Numbered from the stretch's first letter, positions 43,015 to 54,095 are shown. The stretch is DNA of 64,000 nt from Bordetella genomosp. 9 (GCF_002119725.1 NZ_CP021109.1:4278001-4342000), one strand, 5' to 3'. The notes: generated from the sequence alone by a model not told the origin. Program-made: numbers and translations.

Positions 43015-43674
43015 TCACCCCGCCCGGCCAGCCCACTCCAAAGCATCCTCCACCCGGTCATTCCCCCAAAACATCTCCTTCCCCGCGAACATCATCGGCG
43101 CCCCGAAAATCCCCAACGCCTGCGCCCGCTCCACCTGATCCCGAAACGCCTGCTTGATCTCATCGCTCTTTGCGCGCGCGATCACCGGACCAGGCTCGAC
43201 TCCCACCCGCCGCAGCCGCTCGGCCACCACGTCTTCCTGCTGCATCTCCAGATCGTCCACGAAGTTCGCGCGAAAGATCTCCAGGCAGAAACGCTTGCCC
43301 CAGTCGGATTCCAGACCGATCAGCGCCACCCGCGAAGGCAGCACGCCCATCCTGGGGAACCCCGTGGGCCGGCGGAAAGCGATCCCATACTTGTCGGCCA
43401 GACGCGCCACCTCGCGCATCATGTACTCGCCCTTATCGGGAAACAGGCGGAATGGCGAATCGTCCCAGCCGCGCGCCTTGAAAATGGGTCCCAAGAGAAA
43501 AGGGCGATACGTTACGGTCACGCCGCGCGCCGCGGCGATCGGCTCGATGCGCTCTATCGCCAGAAAGCTATAGGGACTCGCGAAATCGAACCAGAACTCC
43601 AGCACGGGTCCATCCGCCCGCGTCTCCCGCCCTTCGCCCTGCCGGATCTGCCGGCCGCCATCCATTTCCGCCAT
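43015..43674 (-). CDS. DsbA-family 2-hydroxychromene-2-carboxylate isomerase-like protein
   Basis: 219 residues. Thioredoxin/DsbA fold with helical insert, the GST-kappa/HCCA-isomerase group. LEFWFDFASPYSFLAIERIEPIAAARGV holds the Ser/Tyr position replacing the CxxC of DsbA, and GIFGAPMMFAGKEMFWGNDRVEDAL the cis-Pro loop. It uses glutathione to isomerise a hydroxychromene carboxylate in naphthalene-type pathways; related proteins have unknown substrates, and no aromatic pathway genes are here. ATG at 43674 follows GGGAGGAGAC. About 25 N-terminal residues precede the fold. Confidence 0.82.
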   Translation of the reverse strand: MAEMDGGRQIRQGEGRETRADGPVLEFWFDFASPYSFLAIERIEPIAAARGVTVTYRPFLLGPIFKARGWDDSPFRLFPDKGEYMMREVARLADKYGIAFRRPTGFPRMGVLPSRVALIGLESDWGKRFCLEIFRANFVDDLEMQQEDVVAERLRRVGVEPGPVIARAKSDEIKQAFRDQVERAQALGIFGAPMMFAGKEMFWGNDRVEDALEWAGRAG

Positions 43675-43742
43675 GTCTCCTCCCTTTCACGTTGGTGAGT
43701 GTGCTTCGATACGGACAACCGGCGCCCGGCATGCCATCCGCG

Positions 43743-44807
43743 CTACGGACGAACGTCCACGCCAGCCTCGCCATTCATCATTTCGCCGACCACTGCCGCC
43801 TGCGTAAACCCTTGCTGCGCCAACAGGGCCAGCACCTGCGGCGCCGTCTCGCGATCGCACGCCACCAGCAGGCCGCCCGACGTTTGCGGGTCCGTCAGCA
43901 ACGCGCGCCCGGTTGCATCAACCGCGGCGTCAAGCGCGATCGCCGCGCCGTACGACGCCCAGTTGCGGCCGGAAGCGCCCGTGATCATTCCCTCGGCCGC
44001 GAGGTCGCGCACCCCGGGCAGCCACGGCAGCGCCGCGACGTCGATGCGCGCGCGCAAACCGGCGCCGCGACTCATCTCCAGGGCATGGCCGAGCAGCCCG
44101 AATCCCGTCACGTCGGTGATCGCATGAACGCCCGGCAAGGCCGCCAGCTCAGGGCCTGGCGTATTCAGGCGCGTCGTGGCATCGATCATCGCGCGATAGC
44201 CATCGGCATCCAACTGCCCCTTCTTCAAGGCCGCCGACAGCACGCCCACGCCCAAGGGCTTGCTCAGAATCAGCACGTCGCCCGCGCGCGCATCCGCATT
44301 GCGCTTGACGCGCGCCGGATGGACCAGCCCCATCGCGGCCAGGCCGTAGATGGGTTCCACGGAATCGATGGTATGCCCGCCCGCCACAGGGATGCCGGCC
44401 TGCGTGCAGACGTCCTGCCCGCCGCGCAGGATCTCCGCGATGGTTTCTCGCGGCAGCACATTGATCGGCATGCCCACGATAGCCAGCGCCATGATGGGCG
44501 TGCCGCCCATCGCATAGACGTCCGACAGCGCATTGGTCGCGGCGATGCGGCCGAAGTCGTAGGGGTCGTCGACGATGGGCATGAAAAAATCGGTGGTCGC
44601 GATCAGCGCCTGCTCGTCGTTGAGCCGGTAAACCGCCGCATCGTCGGCCGTCTCGGTGCCAACCATCAGGCCGGGAAACGCCTGGGCCGGCGCAAAGCGC
44701 GCCAGCAGATCGGCCAGCACGCCGGGCGCGATCTTGCACCCGCAGCCGCCGCCGTGCGATAGCGAGGTCAGGCGCGGCGTGGCGCCCACGCTTGCTTCTT
44801 GGGTCAT
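43743..44807 (-). CDS. selD: selenide, water dikinase SelD
   Basis: 354 residues. Makes selenophosphate from selenide and ATP for selenocysteine and selenouridine. The active-site sequence SHGGGCGCKIAPG has C22 and K25 (equivalent to Cys17 and Lys20 of E. coli SelD), followed by DDAAVYRL and DPYDFGRIAATNALSDVYAMGGTPIMALAIV. It is a Cys enzyme; there is no in-frame UGA. ATG at 44807 follows AGGAGATGTATTC. Its usual partners selA/selB or mnmH (selU) are not in the window; it is transcribed alone, divergent from the HIT gene. Confidence 0.95.
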   Translation of the reverse strand: MTQEASVGATPRLTSLSHGGGCGCKIAPGVLADLLARFAPAQAFPGLMVGTETADDAAVYRLNDEQALIATTDFFMPIVDDPYDFGRIAATNALSDVYAMGGTPIMALAIVGMPINVLPRETIAEILRGGQDVCTQAGIPVAGGHTIDSVEPIYGLAAMGLVHPARVKRNADARAGDVLILSKPLGVGVLSAALKKGQLDADGYRAMIDATTRLNTPGPELAALPGVHAITDVTGFGLLGHALEMSRGAGLRARIDVAALPWLPGVRDLAAEGMITGASGRNWASYGAAIALDAAVDATGRALLTDPQTSGGLLVACDRETAPQVLALLAQQGFTQAAVVGEMMNGEAGVDVRP

Positions 44808-44894
44808 GAATACATCTCCTGGGAACCGGAAAAGCATAGCACCGGCAAAACGGCCTACTATCATGGTCCTTTCGTACGACTGCCCGCCCCTGCC

Positions 44895-45359
44895 ATGACC
44901 ACGCTGCTTCCCGACTGTCCGCTCTGCCAACAGCCCGGCGGCGCCGAGCTTTGGCGCGGCACCCATCTGCGCGTCGTCGAAGTGGAGGACCCGGACTACC
45001 CCGGCTACACGCGTGTCATCTGGAATTCCCACATCCCGGAAATGACCAGCCTGTCGCGCCACGGGCGAGAACTGATCATGGACGCGGTATGGCGTATCGA
45101 AGAGGCGCAGCGCGAGATCCTGCGGCCGGACAAGATCAACGTCGCGTCGCTCGGCAACATGGTGCCGCACCTGCATTGGCACATCATCCCGCGCTGGCGC
45201 GGCGACCGGCATTTCCCGGATGCCATCTGGGCCGCCGCGCGCATCCCGCCCGGCAACGAGCCGCCGGAATGGGCGGCGCGCATGGCGGCCATTCAAGCCG
45301 TCATGCAGCGCTACCGCAACCGCCTTCTGGAAAGCCTGGATGCCATGCCACGCCATTGA
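44895..45359 (+). CDS. HIT-family hydrolase
   Basis: 154 residues. Histidine-triad protein; the nucleotide-binding motif PHLHWHIIPRWRGD is the HIT triad H-x-H-x-H. The N-terminus has a C-P-L-C pair (DCPLCQQ) that could bind zinc. Members cleave nucleotide phosphoramidates or dinucleoside polyphosphates. The ATG at 44895 (MTTLLPDC) was taken as the first codon after which similarity to HIT proteins begins; upstream in-frame codons would run through the selD promoter. Followed by the STY0301-like gene. Confidence 0.88.
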   Translation: MTTLLPDCPLCQQPGGAELWRGTHLRVVEVEDPDYPGYTRVIWNSHIPEMTSLSRHGRELIMDAVWRIEEAQREILRPDKINVASLGNMVPHLHWHIIPRWRGDRHFPDAIWAAARIPPGNEPPEWAARMAAIQAVMQRYRNRLLESLDAMPRH

Positions 45360-45388
45360 CCGTCCCCACCTGTGATTGTCCGACCGCC

Positions 45389-45847
45389 ATGAAGACCCGC
45401 ATCCCGGCCCCGACCATTGCACGCGCGGCCGCCGCCATTGCCTTGATCGCCGCCGCCCCGGGCTGCCTGGCGGCGCGCAGCGTCGCGACGCCCTGCCCCG
45501 GCACGCTGCAGATCGAGCAGACGCCGCTCACGCCCGGCGGCTGGGCCGTCATCGAAGACCCCCGGCGCGAGGCCGTCCACCGCCTGCAAGGCATCACCTT
45601 CTTTTCCGGCGATCCGCGCAACGGCGTCGCGCTGCCGCCGGATTCCGAAAAACGGTCGCCGCGCGGCTATAAATCCACCTGGCATTTCCAGCCCAGACCC
45701 GAGGGCTACTGGATAGGCTGCAACTACACGGACACGAATCTGCTCGCCATCCGCAAGCTGGCCGACAACATCAGCCAGTGCGATATGAAGCAGTACCTGG
45801 CCAACCGCCACCGGCCCGGCGGCGCGGTCGAAGTCGTTTGCTACTGA
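45389..45847 (+). CDS. STY0301-family-like exported protein
   Basis: 152 residues. The N-terminal signal is MKTRIPAPTIARAAAAIALIAAAPGCLAAR, with AAPGC as a possible but imperfect lipobox. The mature part has VATPCPGTLQIEQTPLTPGGWAVIEDP, LQGITFFSGDPRNGVALPPDS, WHFQP-PEGYWIGCNY and a terminal ...CDMKQYL...VVCY, the pattern of four conserved Cys and Trp/Pro residues I associate with the STY0301 group. Function unknown; the Cys pairs suggest a periplasmic, disulfide-bonded protein. It lies 29 bp after the HIT gene and its stop abuts the ung start. Confidence 0.6.
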   Translation: MKTRIPAPTIARAAAAIALIAAAPGCLAARSVATPCPGTLQIEQTPLTPGGWAVIEDPRREAVHRLQGITFFSGDPRNGVALPPDSEKRSPRGYKSTWHFQPRPEGYWIGCNYTDTNLLAIRKLADNISQCDMKQYLANRHRPGGAVEVVCY

Positions 45848-46600
45848 ATGGAAAACCGTCTCTGCACCCCGCTCTCCCAACTCGTTTCCCGTTTGCCCGC
45901 GGAATGGGCGGCCGCCCTGCGCGAGCCGCCGTGCGCCGCGGCCCTGCAGGAAGTCTGCCGCCACGTCGATGCGCGTGTGGCCGGCGGCGCCACGGTCTAC
46001 CCCCATGCGCCCTTTCGCGCCCTGGAGATGCTGCGGCCGGGCGACGTCAAGGTGGTGATCCTGGGCCAGGATCCCTATCACGGCCCCGGGCAGGCGCAGG
46101 GCCTGGCCTTTTCGGTGCCGGACGGCTGCAAGCGTCCGCCCAGCCTGCGCAATATCTTCAAGGAAATCGCCGCCGAGTATCCCGAAAAAGGCATCCCGGA
46201 GGGCAATGACCTGACGCCGTGGGTCGAACAAGGCGTGCTGCTGCTCAACACGTCGCTCACGGTAGAGGATGGCCAGCCCGCTTCGCACGCGAAACGCGGC
46301 TGGGAAGCCGTAACGGACGCGCTGATCGCGCTGGTCGCCCGCCAGCCGCAACCCAAGGTTTTCATGCTCTGGGGCGCGCACGCGCAATCGAAGCGGGCCC
46401 TGCTGCCCGACGATGGCGGCACGCTGGTGCTGGCGGCGAATCATCCCTCGCCCTTGTCGGCATCCCGCCCGCCCGTGCCCTTTCTGGGATGCGGCCATTT
46501 CCGCCAGGCCAACGATTGGTTGCTGGCGCATGGGCAGGCGATTGTCGATTGGGGTTTGCCCCAGAAAAAGCTGGCGCGCCAGGGCGGTTTCGGGTTATGA
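45848..46600 (+). CDS. ung: uracil-DNA glycosylase
   Basis: 250 residues, family 1 UDG that removes uracil from DNA. GQDPYHGPGQAQGLAFSV contains the catalytic Asp and the Tyr/His pocket, LLNTSLTVEDGQPASH the uracil-reading Asn, and AANHPSPLSASR the Leu intercalation loop with the catalytic His. The start ATG directly follows the stop of the upstream gene, so translation may be coupled. Transcribed with the HIT and STY0301-like genes, it seems. Confidence 0.96.
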   Translation: MENRLCTPLSQLVSRLPAEWAAALREPPCAAALQEVCRHVDARVAGGATVYPHAPFRALEMLRPGDVKVVILGQDPYHGPGQAQGLAFSVPDGCKRPPSLRNIFKEIAAEYPEKGIPEGNDLTPWVEQGVLLLNTSLTVEDGQPASHAKRGWEAVTDALIALVARQPQPKVFMLWGAHAQSKRALLPDDGGTLVLAANHPSPLSASRPPVPFLGCGHFRQANDWLLAHGQAIVDWGLPQKKLARQGGFGL

Positions 46601-46907
46601 TTTCTGCGCTGCACAAAACGATCGGCATTTTTCCGCATTGGTAGTTCACCGACGGCGCCCGCCGACGGTTCCGCACCAGTCACGGTGTTGCGCAGCGCAG
46701 CCGGGTAAAACAAAGCCCCGGCCCCATGCCGGTCTCCGGTCTTCATCGCTTCCTGACCCCTTTCCTTACGCCCTGCGTCCTCAAGGACGCGTCATGCGCA
46801 TGGTTGATCCGGTCGGCGTCGATGCTCCATCAACCAGCGCCTGGATCCGGCCCTCTTCCCTTCGGCCCGACCGCGCAAAAATGCCGCCTTGGCGGCAAGG
46901 GCAAGTC
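46601..46907 (+). promoter_or_regulatory. long structured leader of the RhlE helicase gene
   Basis: 307 bp between ung and the helicase ATG without a credible gene. It contains a near-perfect 10-bp hairpin ACCGACGGCG/CGCCGACGGT (46648-46669, one mismatch) and GCCGCC-TT-GGCGGC (46883-46896) just before the AAGG ribosome site; the latter could sequester or present the start. Long leaders of this kind occur in autoregulated cold-shock DEAD-box genes. No known riboswitch class was recognised. Confidence 0.45.
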
Positions 46908-48659
<1,752 letters not shown>

Positions 48660-48690
48660 TCGCGCCAGCCGGCGCGATTAATATCGCGGG

Positions 48691-49875
48691 ATGCCTCAAG
48701 ACTTTCCTCCTTCCCTGGACGCCGCCTCGCGCGGCCATGCCGAACGCATGGCCGCGCACCTGCGCGCCGCGATCGCGCAGGCCGGCGGCTGGCTCTCTTT
48801 CGAACACTGGATGGCCGAGGCGCTGTATGCGCCCGGCCTGGGCTATTACGCCGCGGGCAGCATAAAACTGGCCGAGCCGGCGGTAGCCGGTTCTTCCGCG
48901 GCTGCCCCCGCCGGCGATTTCGTCACGGCCCCCGAGCTGACGCCGCTCTTCGGCCGCACGCTGGCGACGCAGGCGGCGCAGGTCCTGCGCCAGACCCGCA
49001 CGAACAGCGTCCTGGAGTTCGGCGCCGGCACCGGCGCCCTGGCCGAACAGCTGATCGACGGCCTGGCCGACGAAGGGTTGCAGGTGCGCTATGACATCGT
49101 GGAAGTCTCCGCCGACCTGCGCGAACGCCAGCAGGCGCGTCTTGCACGGTTTGCGGGTCGCGTGCGATGGCTGGACCGCCTGCCCGAGTCGTTCGAAGGC
49201 TGCGTCGTGGCCAATGAAGTGCTGGACGCCATGCCGGTGCGGGTTTTTCGCTGGGACGAACAAGGCGCCCTACTGGAACGCGGCGTCACGGTGGACGCGC
49301 AGAACGGCTTTGCCTGGTCCGACCGGCCGGCGTCCGAGACCCTGGCGCAAACCGTGGCCGGCCGCATGCCCGCACTGCCCGGCTACAGCTCCGAAATCAA
49401 TGTGCAAGGCGAGGCCTGGGTGCGCGGCATGGGCCAGTGGCTGCGCCGCGGCGCCGCGCTCCTGATCGACTACGGCTTCCCCCGCCACGAGTACTATCAC
49501 CCGCAGCGCGCGGCCGGCACGCTCATGTGCCACCTGCGCCATCATTCCCACGCCGACCCCTTTCTGGCGCCCGGCCTGCAGGACATCACCGCGCACGTCG
49601 ATTTCACCGCCATGGCCGATGCCGCGCTGGAAGGCGGGCTTGATGTGCTCGGCTATACCTCGCAGGCGCGTTTCCTGATGAACGCCGGCCTGGTGGATCG
49701 CGTGGCAGCTCTGGATGCCGCCGATACCGCGGCCTACGCGCGCGCGATCGCGCCGGTGCAGAAGCTGCTGTCGGAAGCGGAAATGGGCGAATTGTTCAAG
49801 GTCCTGGCGATCGGGCGCGGCATCGATGCGCCGCTGGCCGGCTTCCAGCGCGGCGACCGCCGGGGCGCGCTGTAG
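48691..49875 (+). CDS. MidA/NDUFAF7-type (DUF185) SAM-dependent methyltransferase
   Basis: 394 residues. N-terminal GWLSFEHWMAEALYAPGLGYYAAGSIKL and SAM site VLEFGAGTGALAEQL, followed by YDIVEVSADLRERQQ, GCVVANEVLDAMPVRVFRW and LIDYGFPRHEYYHPQRAAGTLMCHLRHH, match the DUF185 family; mitochondrial members methylate an Arg of a complex I subunit. A nearby complex I gene cannot be seen. It follows the helicase by 31 bp and ends 6 bp from the converging cca. Confidence 0.87.
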   Translation: MPQDFPPSLDAASRGHAERMAAHLRAAIAQAGGWLSFEHWMAEALYAPGLGYYAAGSIKLAEPAVAGSSAAAPAGDFVTAPELTPLFGRTLATQAAQVLRQTRTNSVLEFGAGTGALAEQLIDGLADEGLQVRYDIVEVSADLRERQQARLARFAGRVRWLDRLPESFEGCVVANEVLDAMPVRVFRWDEQGALLERGVTVDAQNGFAWSDRPASETLAQTVAGRMPALPGYSSEINVQGEAWVRGMGQWLRRGAALLIDYGFPRHEYYHPQRAAGTLMCHLRHHSHADPFLAPGLQDITAHVDFTAMADAALEGGLDVLGYTSQARFLMNAGLVDRVAALDAADTAAYARAIAPVQKLLSEAEMGELFKVLAIGRGIDAPLAGFQRGDRRGAL

Positions 49876-49881
49876 CGCATC

Positions 49882-51012
49882 CTAGTCCGCCATGCCGGCC
49901 CGATCGGAAGGCATGGCGCGCAGCGCCTCCAGGCGCGCCTGGCGCAGCGCTTCCTTGATGCGTTCTGGCTGGCCCTGGCATTGTTTCGCGATGGCGCCTG
50001 CGTCGATTCCGCGCACGGCATCCACGTCCGCACGCCACGCTGCGATATCCAGTGCCGTCCTGATGGCCGCGGCGCGCAGCAGGCCGATAAAGCGATCCGG
50101 CTTGCGCAAGGCGTCGCAGCGCTCCATCAGGTTCAAGCGGGCGGCGGCGCCATCCTTCTCATCGGCGCGTCCCGCTTCCTGCAAGGCCTCCAGCACCATC
50201 GGCAGCAGCCGCGCATGATCGGCGCATTCCGCCGGTACGCGCAGCCGCGCCGACAATGCGCCAGCCTCCGGCGAGGCGCGGCACAGCAGGGCATAGCGCG
50301 ACGGCAGGGGCAGGCCCGCCTGAGCGGCGGCGTCCACGTCGGACAGCACATCTTCGCTCAGCACCAGCCCCGGCAGCACCCGAGGCAAGGCGCAGGCCTG
50401 CGCCAGCACCTGGAACATGCGCGACGGCTGTTGCGCCATCAACCCGCGCGAGATCTCTTTCCACACGCGTTCCGGCACCAGCGCGTCGGCTTCGCCGGCC
50501 GCCACCATGGCGCGGCACAGGTCCAGCGTTTCCGGAGCCACGGCGAAATCGGTGAAGCGCGCGGCGAAGCGGGCCAGGCGCAGGATGCGCACGGGGTCTT
50601 CCACGAAAGCCGGCCCGACATGGCGCAGCACGCGATCGTGCAAATCGCGCACGCCGCCCAGGGGATCGACCAGCCGTCCCCCGGCATCGCGCGCGATGGC
50701 GTTGACCGTCAGGTCGCGGCGGCGCAGGTCGTCTTCCAGCGTCACGTCGCGGCCGGTGTAGAAGGTAAAGCCCTTGTAGCCGCGCCCTGACTTGCGCTCG
50801 GTACGCGCCAGCGCGTATTCCTCGCGCGTCTCGGGATGCAGGAAGACGGGAAAATCGCCGCCCACCGGCAGAAAGCCCCGCCGGACCATGTCTTCGGGCG
50901 TCGCGCCCACCACGACCCAGTCGCGGTCGCCGGCGGGCAGTCCGAGCAGCTCGTCCCGCACGGCGCCGCCCACGATGTAGGCCTGCAGCCCCTGGATGGC
51001 GGGATCGCTCAC
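49882..51012 (-). CDS. cca: CCA-adding tRNA nucleotidyltransferase
   Basis: 376 residues. Adds or repairs the 3' CCA of tRNA. The class II polymerase-beta core has IVGGAVRDELLGLPAGDRDWVVVG, the metal Asp pair in GDRDW, YKGFTFYTG, EDDLRRRDLTVNAIARD and DPLGGVRDLHDRVLRHVGPAFVEDPVRILRLARFAARF. E. coli Cca (412 aa) ends with an HD hydrolase domain; this protein is shorter and no HD motif is visible, so the phosphohydrolase activities are probably missing. ATG at 51012; 40 bp after the slt stop on the same strand. Confidence 0.93.
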   Translation of the reverse strand: MSDPAIQGLQAYIVGGAVRDELLGLPAGDRDWVVVGATPEDMVRRGFLPVGGDFPVFLHPETREEYALARTERKSGRGYKGFTFYTGRDVTLEDDLRRRDLTVNAIARDAGGRLVDPLGGVRDLHDRVLRHVGPAFVEDPVRILRLARFAARFTDFAVAPETLDLCRAMVAAGEADALVPERVWKEISRGLMAQQPSRMFQVLAQACALPRVLPGLVLSEDVLSDVDAAAQAGLPLPSRYALLCRASPEAGALSARLRVPAECADHARLLPMVLEALQEAGRADEKDGAAARLNLMERCDALRKPDRFIGLLRAAAIRTALDIAAWRADVDAVRGIDAGAIAKQCQGQPERIKEALRQARLEALRAMPSDRAGMAD

Positions 51013-51052
51013 CGGCGCGCCTCCGCGCGGCCGGCGCGGGAAAACATCGCCT

Positions 51053-53227
51053 TCACGGCAGGTTCGTCCCTTCGGGACCCAGCGGCGCGACCTTGCCCAG
51101 GCGCTGTTTGAGCGATTGCGGCTGGCCGGTGAACATCGCGGCGTAGTAGGTGGCGTTGGCCATGACGTTCTTCACATAGGTCCGCGTTTCGGTGAACGGG
51201 ATCGTCTCCGCAAAGATGGCGCCCTCGACGGGATGCGTCAGGCTGGCGCGCCAGCGATGCGGCCGGCGCGGACCGGCGTTGTAGCCGGCGCTGGCCAGCA
51301 ACTGCGAGCCGTCCAGATCCTGCAGCACCATGCTCAGGTACGAGGTGCCGAGCAGGGTATTGGTATCGAAGTCGTTGACCTGCGATGGATTGAAACCGCT
51401 CAGCCCGATCTTGTTCGCCACCCACTTCGCCGTGCCGGGCATCAACTGCATCAGGCCGGAGGCGCCAACGGACGACCGCGCATCCATGATGAAGCGCGAC
51501 TCCTGGCGGATCAGGCCATACACCCATGCCGGGTCCAGGGCGACCTGGGCCGCCTTGGCCGCCACGCGGCCTTCGAAAGGCGCGATATAGCGCTGCGTGA
51601 AGTCAAACTGCTTTTCCGTGCGCTCCGACGTGTTCACGACGCGGTCGTAGATATTGGCCCGCCGCGCCAGCTCCGCCGCCGCGAGCAGCTGGCGGTCGTC
51701 CATGTTGCGCAAGGAAAAATTCCACTCCGCCACGGCTTCGCTGCGCCAGCCCAGGCGGAACAGTGCGATTGCCCGCTGCAGCCCCGCATTGGCGCGGGCC
51801 TGCGCGAGCTCCTGTTTGGTGACTGCCGGCGGGCGCGGCGGCACCGTAATGGCCTGGCCCAGTTCCTCCGCCGCAAGCTGCCCGTAGAAATTGAATTGGC
51901 CGGCGATGCGCTCGTACTCGCGCTGCGCTTGTTCGCGATGCCCCGTGGCGGCCAGGCCGCGCGCGCGCCAATAGATCCATGCCGGTTCTTCGCGCGCCTG
52001 CGGCGTCATGGCGTCGATGGCGTCGATCACCCACTTCCAATCGATGCGAGGCTGTCGCAGCGCGGCGCGGACCTTCCATTCCTCGTTGTATTCGGTCAGA
52101 CGGATATGGCCGGCCTGCACGTACCAGTCGTAAGCGCGGGGGTCCAGATTCAGCACCGCCACCAGCGCGAACTGGGCACGCACCCAGGCGGCATCCTGGC
52201 GCGGCAGGCTCCTGGCCCACTCACGGCTGAAATACGATTCGCCGGCGTCCAGGTCGCCGCGCGCCAGGCGCGCCAGCGCGATGGTCACCAGTTCCGTTTC
52301 GGCCTGCGTGCGGGGCGGGCGCGGCTGGCGCACCAGCCACTTCATCGGGTCCTTGAGCAGCGCGTCGAAGGCCTTCTGCTGGGGCGGCTCGAACAGATAG
52401 CCCGCGTACCGCTTGGCGTCGCCGACCTTGTTGTTCTCGATGGCATAGCGCAGCTCCGGCTGCAGCTCTTTCCAGCCCAGCACACGGTCGGCCACCAGCT
52501 GGTCGTAGAGCGACCAGCACCATACGCCTGGCGCGAAGGCGCGCATGGCCTCGCGCGCGGTGACGCGGCGGCCGGTCATGTGACGCGCTTCCAGCGCCGC
52601 GCATTCGGTCTGCGCGTTGCCGTTGCGCACGGGCGCCAGGCGGTTGACGGTGGCGTAATCGCCGGAGCGCGCGGCCGACAGCAGCCAATCGGCGCGCAAT
52701 TTATCGGCCAGGTAGGCGTCGGGATTGCTTTCGATGAAACGCTGCATTTGCGCCACGGGCCATTGCTCGCGCGGCGTGTTCCATACCTGATAGCGCAGCA
52801 GCCAATACTCCGGATACATCCCCAGCGCATCGCCGCGCGCCTGCGGCACGGTCAAGGCCAATGCCGACCATTGCTTGCGCAACATGGCTTCGCGCGCCGT
52901 CATCACGGCCTGGCGGGCGGGCGTGGGCGGATCCTGTTCCGCCATCGCCGGCTCGTCAGGCTCGGCGGTCAATGTGGGGTCCAGCGCCGCCGCGGCAATG
53001 GGCACCACCGCCGATGCGGGCACGCTGTTGCCCACGCCTGCCTGCGCCTGCAATGCGCCGGCCGACACGGGGACGGCCGATGCATTCTGCGGGAGGGTTC
53101 GCTGTTGGGCGTCCACCGGCGCGCATGCAACCGCCAGCAGGGCCAGCAAGGGAGCGCAGCGCCGCAGCAGGCGTGCGGCATCGGCGCCGGACGATTTCTG
53201 ATAACGTCCCGATTCCCCGCACTGCAT
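51053..53227 (-). CDS. slt: soluble lytic murein transglycosylase
   Basis: 724 residues. Exported enzyme that cleaves peptidoglycan. N-terminal signal MQCGESGRYQK...LLALLAVACAPVDAQ; the Cys after LLAVA could be a lipobox, so it may be an outer-membrane lipoprotein. A long helical superhelix (~100-560) is followed by the goose-type lysozyme domain with catalytic Glu in YGLIRQESRFIMDARSSVGASGLMQLMPGTAKWVA and the AGYNAGPRR motif. ATG at 53227 has GGGAGAGAG upstream. Only 28 bp separate it from the divergent fthC ATG. Confidence 0.92.
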   Translation of the reverse strand: MQCGESGRYQKSSGADAARLLRRCAPLLALLAVACAPVDAQQRTLPQNASAVPVSAGALQAQAGVGNSVPASAVVPIAAAALDPTLTAEPDEPAMAEQDPPTPARQAVMTAREAMLRKQWSALALTVPQARGDALGMYPEYWLLRYQVWNTPREQWPVAQMQRFIESNPDAYLADKLRADWLLSAARSGDYATVNRLAPVRNGNAQTECAALEARHMTGRRVTAREAMRAFAPGVWCWSLYDQLVADRVLGWKELQPELRYAIENNKVGDAKRYAGYLFEPPQQKAFDALLKDPMKWLVRQPRPPRTQAETELVTIALARLARGDLDAGESYFSREWARSLPRQDAAWVRAQFALVAVLNLDPRAYDWYVQAGHIRLTEYNEEWKVRAALRQPRIDWKWVIDAIDAMTPQAREEPAWIYWRARGLAATGHREQAQREYERIAGQFNFYGQLAAEELGQAITVPPRPPAVTKQELAQARANAGLQRAIALFRLGWRSEAVAEWNFSLRNMDDRQLLAAAELARRANIYDRVVNTSERTEKQFDFTQRYIAPFEGRVAAKAAQVALDPAWVYGLIRQESRFIMDARSSVGASGLMQLMPGTAKWVANKIGLSGFNPSQVNDFDTNTLLGTSYLSMVLQDLDGSQLLASAGYNAGPRRPHRWRASLTHPVEGAIFAETIPFTETRTYVKNVMANATYYAAMFTGQPQSLKQRLGKVAPLGPEGTNLP

Positions 53228-53255
53228 CCGCTCTCTCCCCTGACTTCTGACCCGC

Positions 53256-53879
53256 ATGACCACGCAAAATACGCAAAAGGATAACGCAGTACCGTTGCGC
53301 CGGCGATTGCGCGACGCCCGCGCCGCCCTGAGCGAGGCTCAACGCGACCGCGGCAGCCTGCTCATCCGCGCGCGCTTGTACACCTGGGTGGGACTCGCCC
53401 GCACCGCCGCGCGCGAAGCCGGCCGGCCGCAGCTTTCCGTCATTGCGGCCTTCTGGCCCCTGGCCGACGAGCCTGACCTGCGCGACCTGCTTAACCAGTG
53501 GGTCGAAGCGGGCATCACCGTGGCCTTGCCCGTGGTGCGGGGCGCCGATCAACCGCTGGAGTTCCGCGCGTGGTCGCCGGACGCGCCCATGCGCGAAGGC
53601 GCGTACGGCATTCCGGAGCCGCTGGACGGCGCGGCAGTCACGCCGGAACTGGTGCTGGTCCCGACGCTGGGCTTTACCGCCAATGCGGACCGCGTCGGTT
53701 ATGGCGGCGGCTATTACGACCGGACGCTGGCGGCCCTCAAAGCCGCGGGCCATGCGTTCACGGCCATCGGCATCGCGTGGTCGTGCGGCAGGCTGGACGA
53801 CGGCCACGTCCCGGCGCCCCATGACGTGCGCCTGGATGGCGTCCTGACGCCGGATGGCTGGGTGCCGAAAGCGCCCTGA
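53256..53879 (+). CDS. 5-formyltetrahydrofolate cyclo-ligase
   Basis: 207 residues. ATP-dependent conversion of 5-formyl-THF to 5,10-methenyl-THF. LRRRLRDARAALSEAQRD, FWPLADEPDLRDLL, GAYGIPEP and the diagnostic GYGGGYYDRTL (ATP/substrate loop) are present. Divergent from slt with only 28 bp between start codons. It is not part of the downstream Anbu operon, which begins 217 bp later; that gap holds no gene. Confidence 0.93.
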   Translation: MTTQNTQKDNAVPLRRRLRDARAALSEAQRDRGSLLIRARLYTWVGLARTAAREAGRPQLSVIAAFWPLADEPDLRDLLNQWVEAGITVALPVVRGADQPLEFRAWSPDAPMREGAYGIPEPLDGAAVTPELVLVPTLGFTANADRVGYGGGYYDRTLAALKAAGHAFTAIGIAWSCGRLDDGHVPAPHDVRLDGVLTPDGWVPKAP

Positions 53880-54095
53880 CCCGCGGGCGCCCCGGCACAA
53901 CGGCGGTGCATCGGCGCGCCGCCGTGCACCATTGCGGCACAGCCGCGCTTGCGGCCGACGTGCCCATGCATGGCGCCGCTGCTCGTCTGCATTGGCACGC
54001 GTGTTGCTTTCCTTCAGGCATATGGCAAGCCATAAGGGCAATGCCCCATCCCGTCCGGCAAGAATCGGCGGGATGCGCCGGGAAGGAGCGAGAAG

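Noticed and set aside
43764..44750. Selenocysteine (UGA) codon in selD
   Set aside because: The active-site codon is Cys; the frame has no internal UGA.
50996..53284. Plus-strand open frame of 762 codons across slt
   Set aside because: Antisense to a lytic transglycosylase with intact catalytic motifs; the translation has no recognisable fold.
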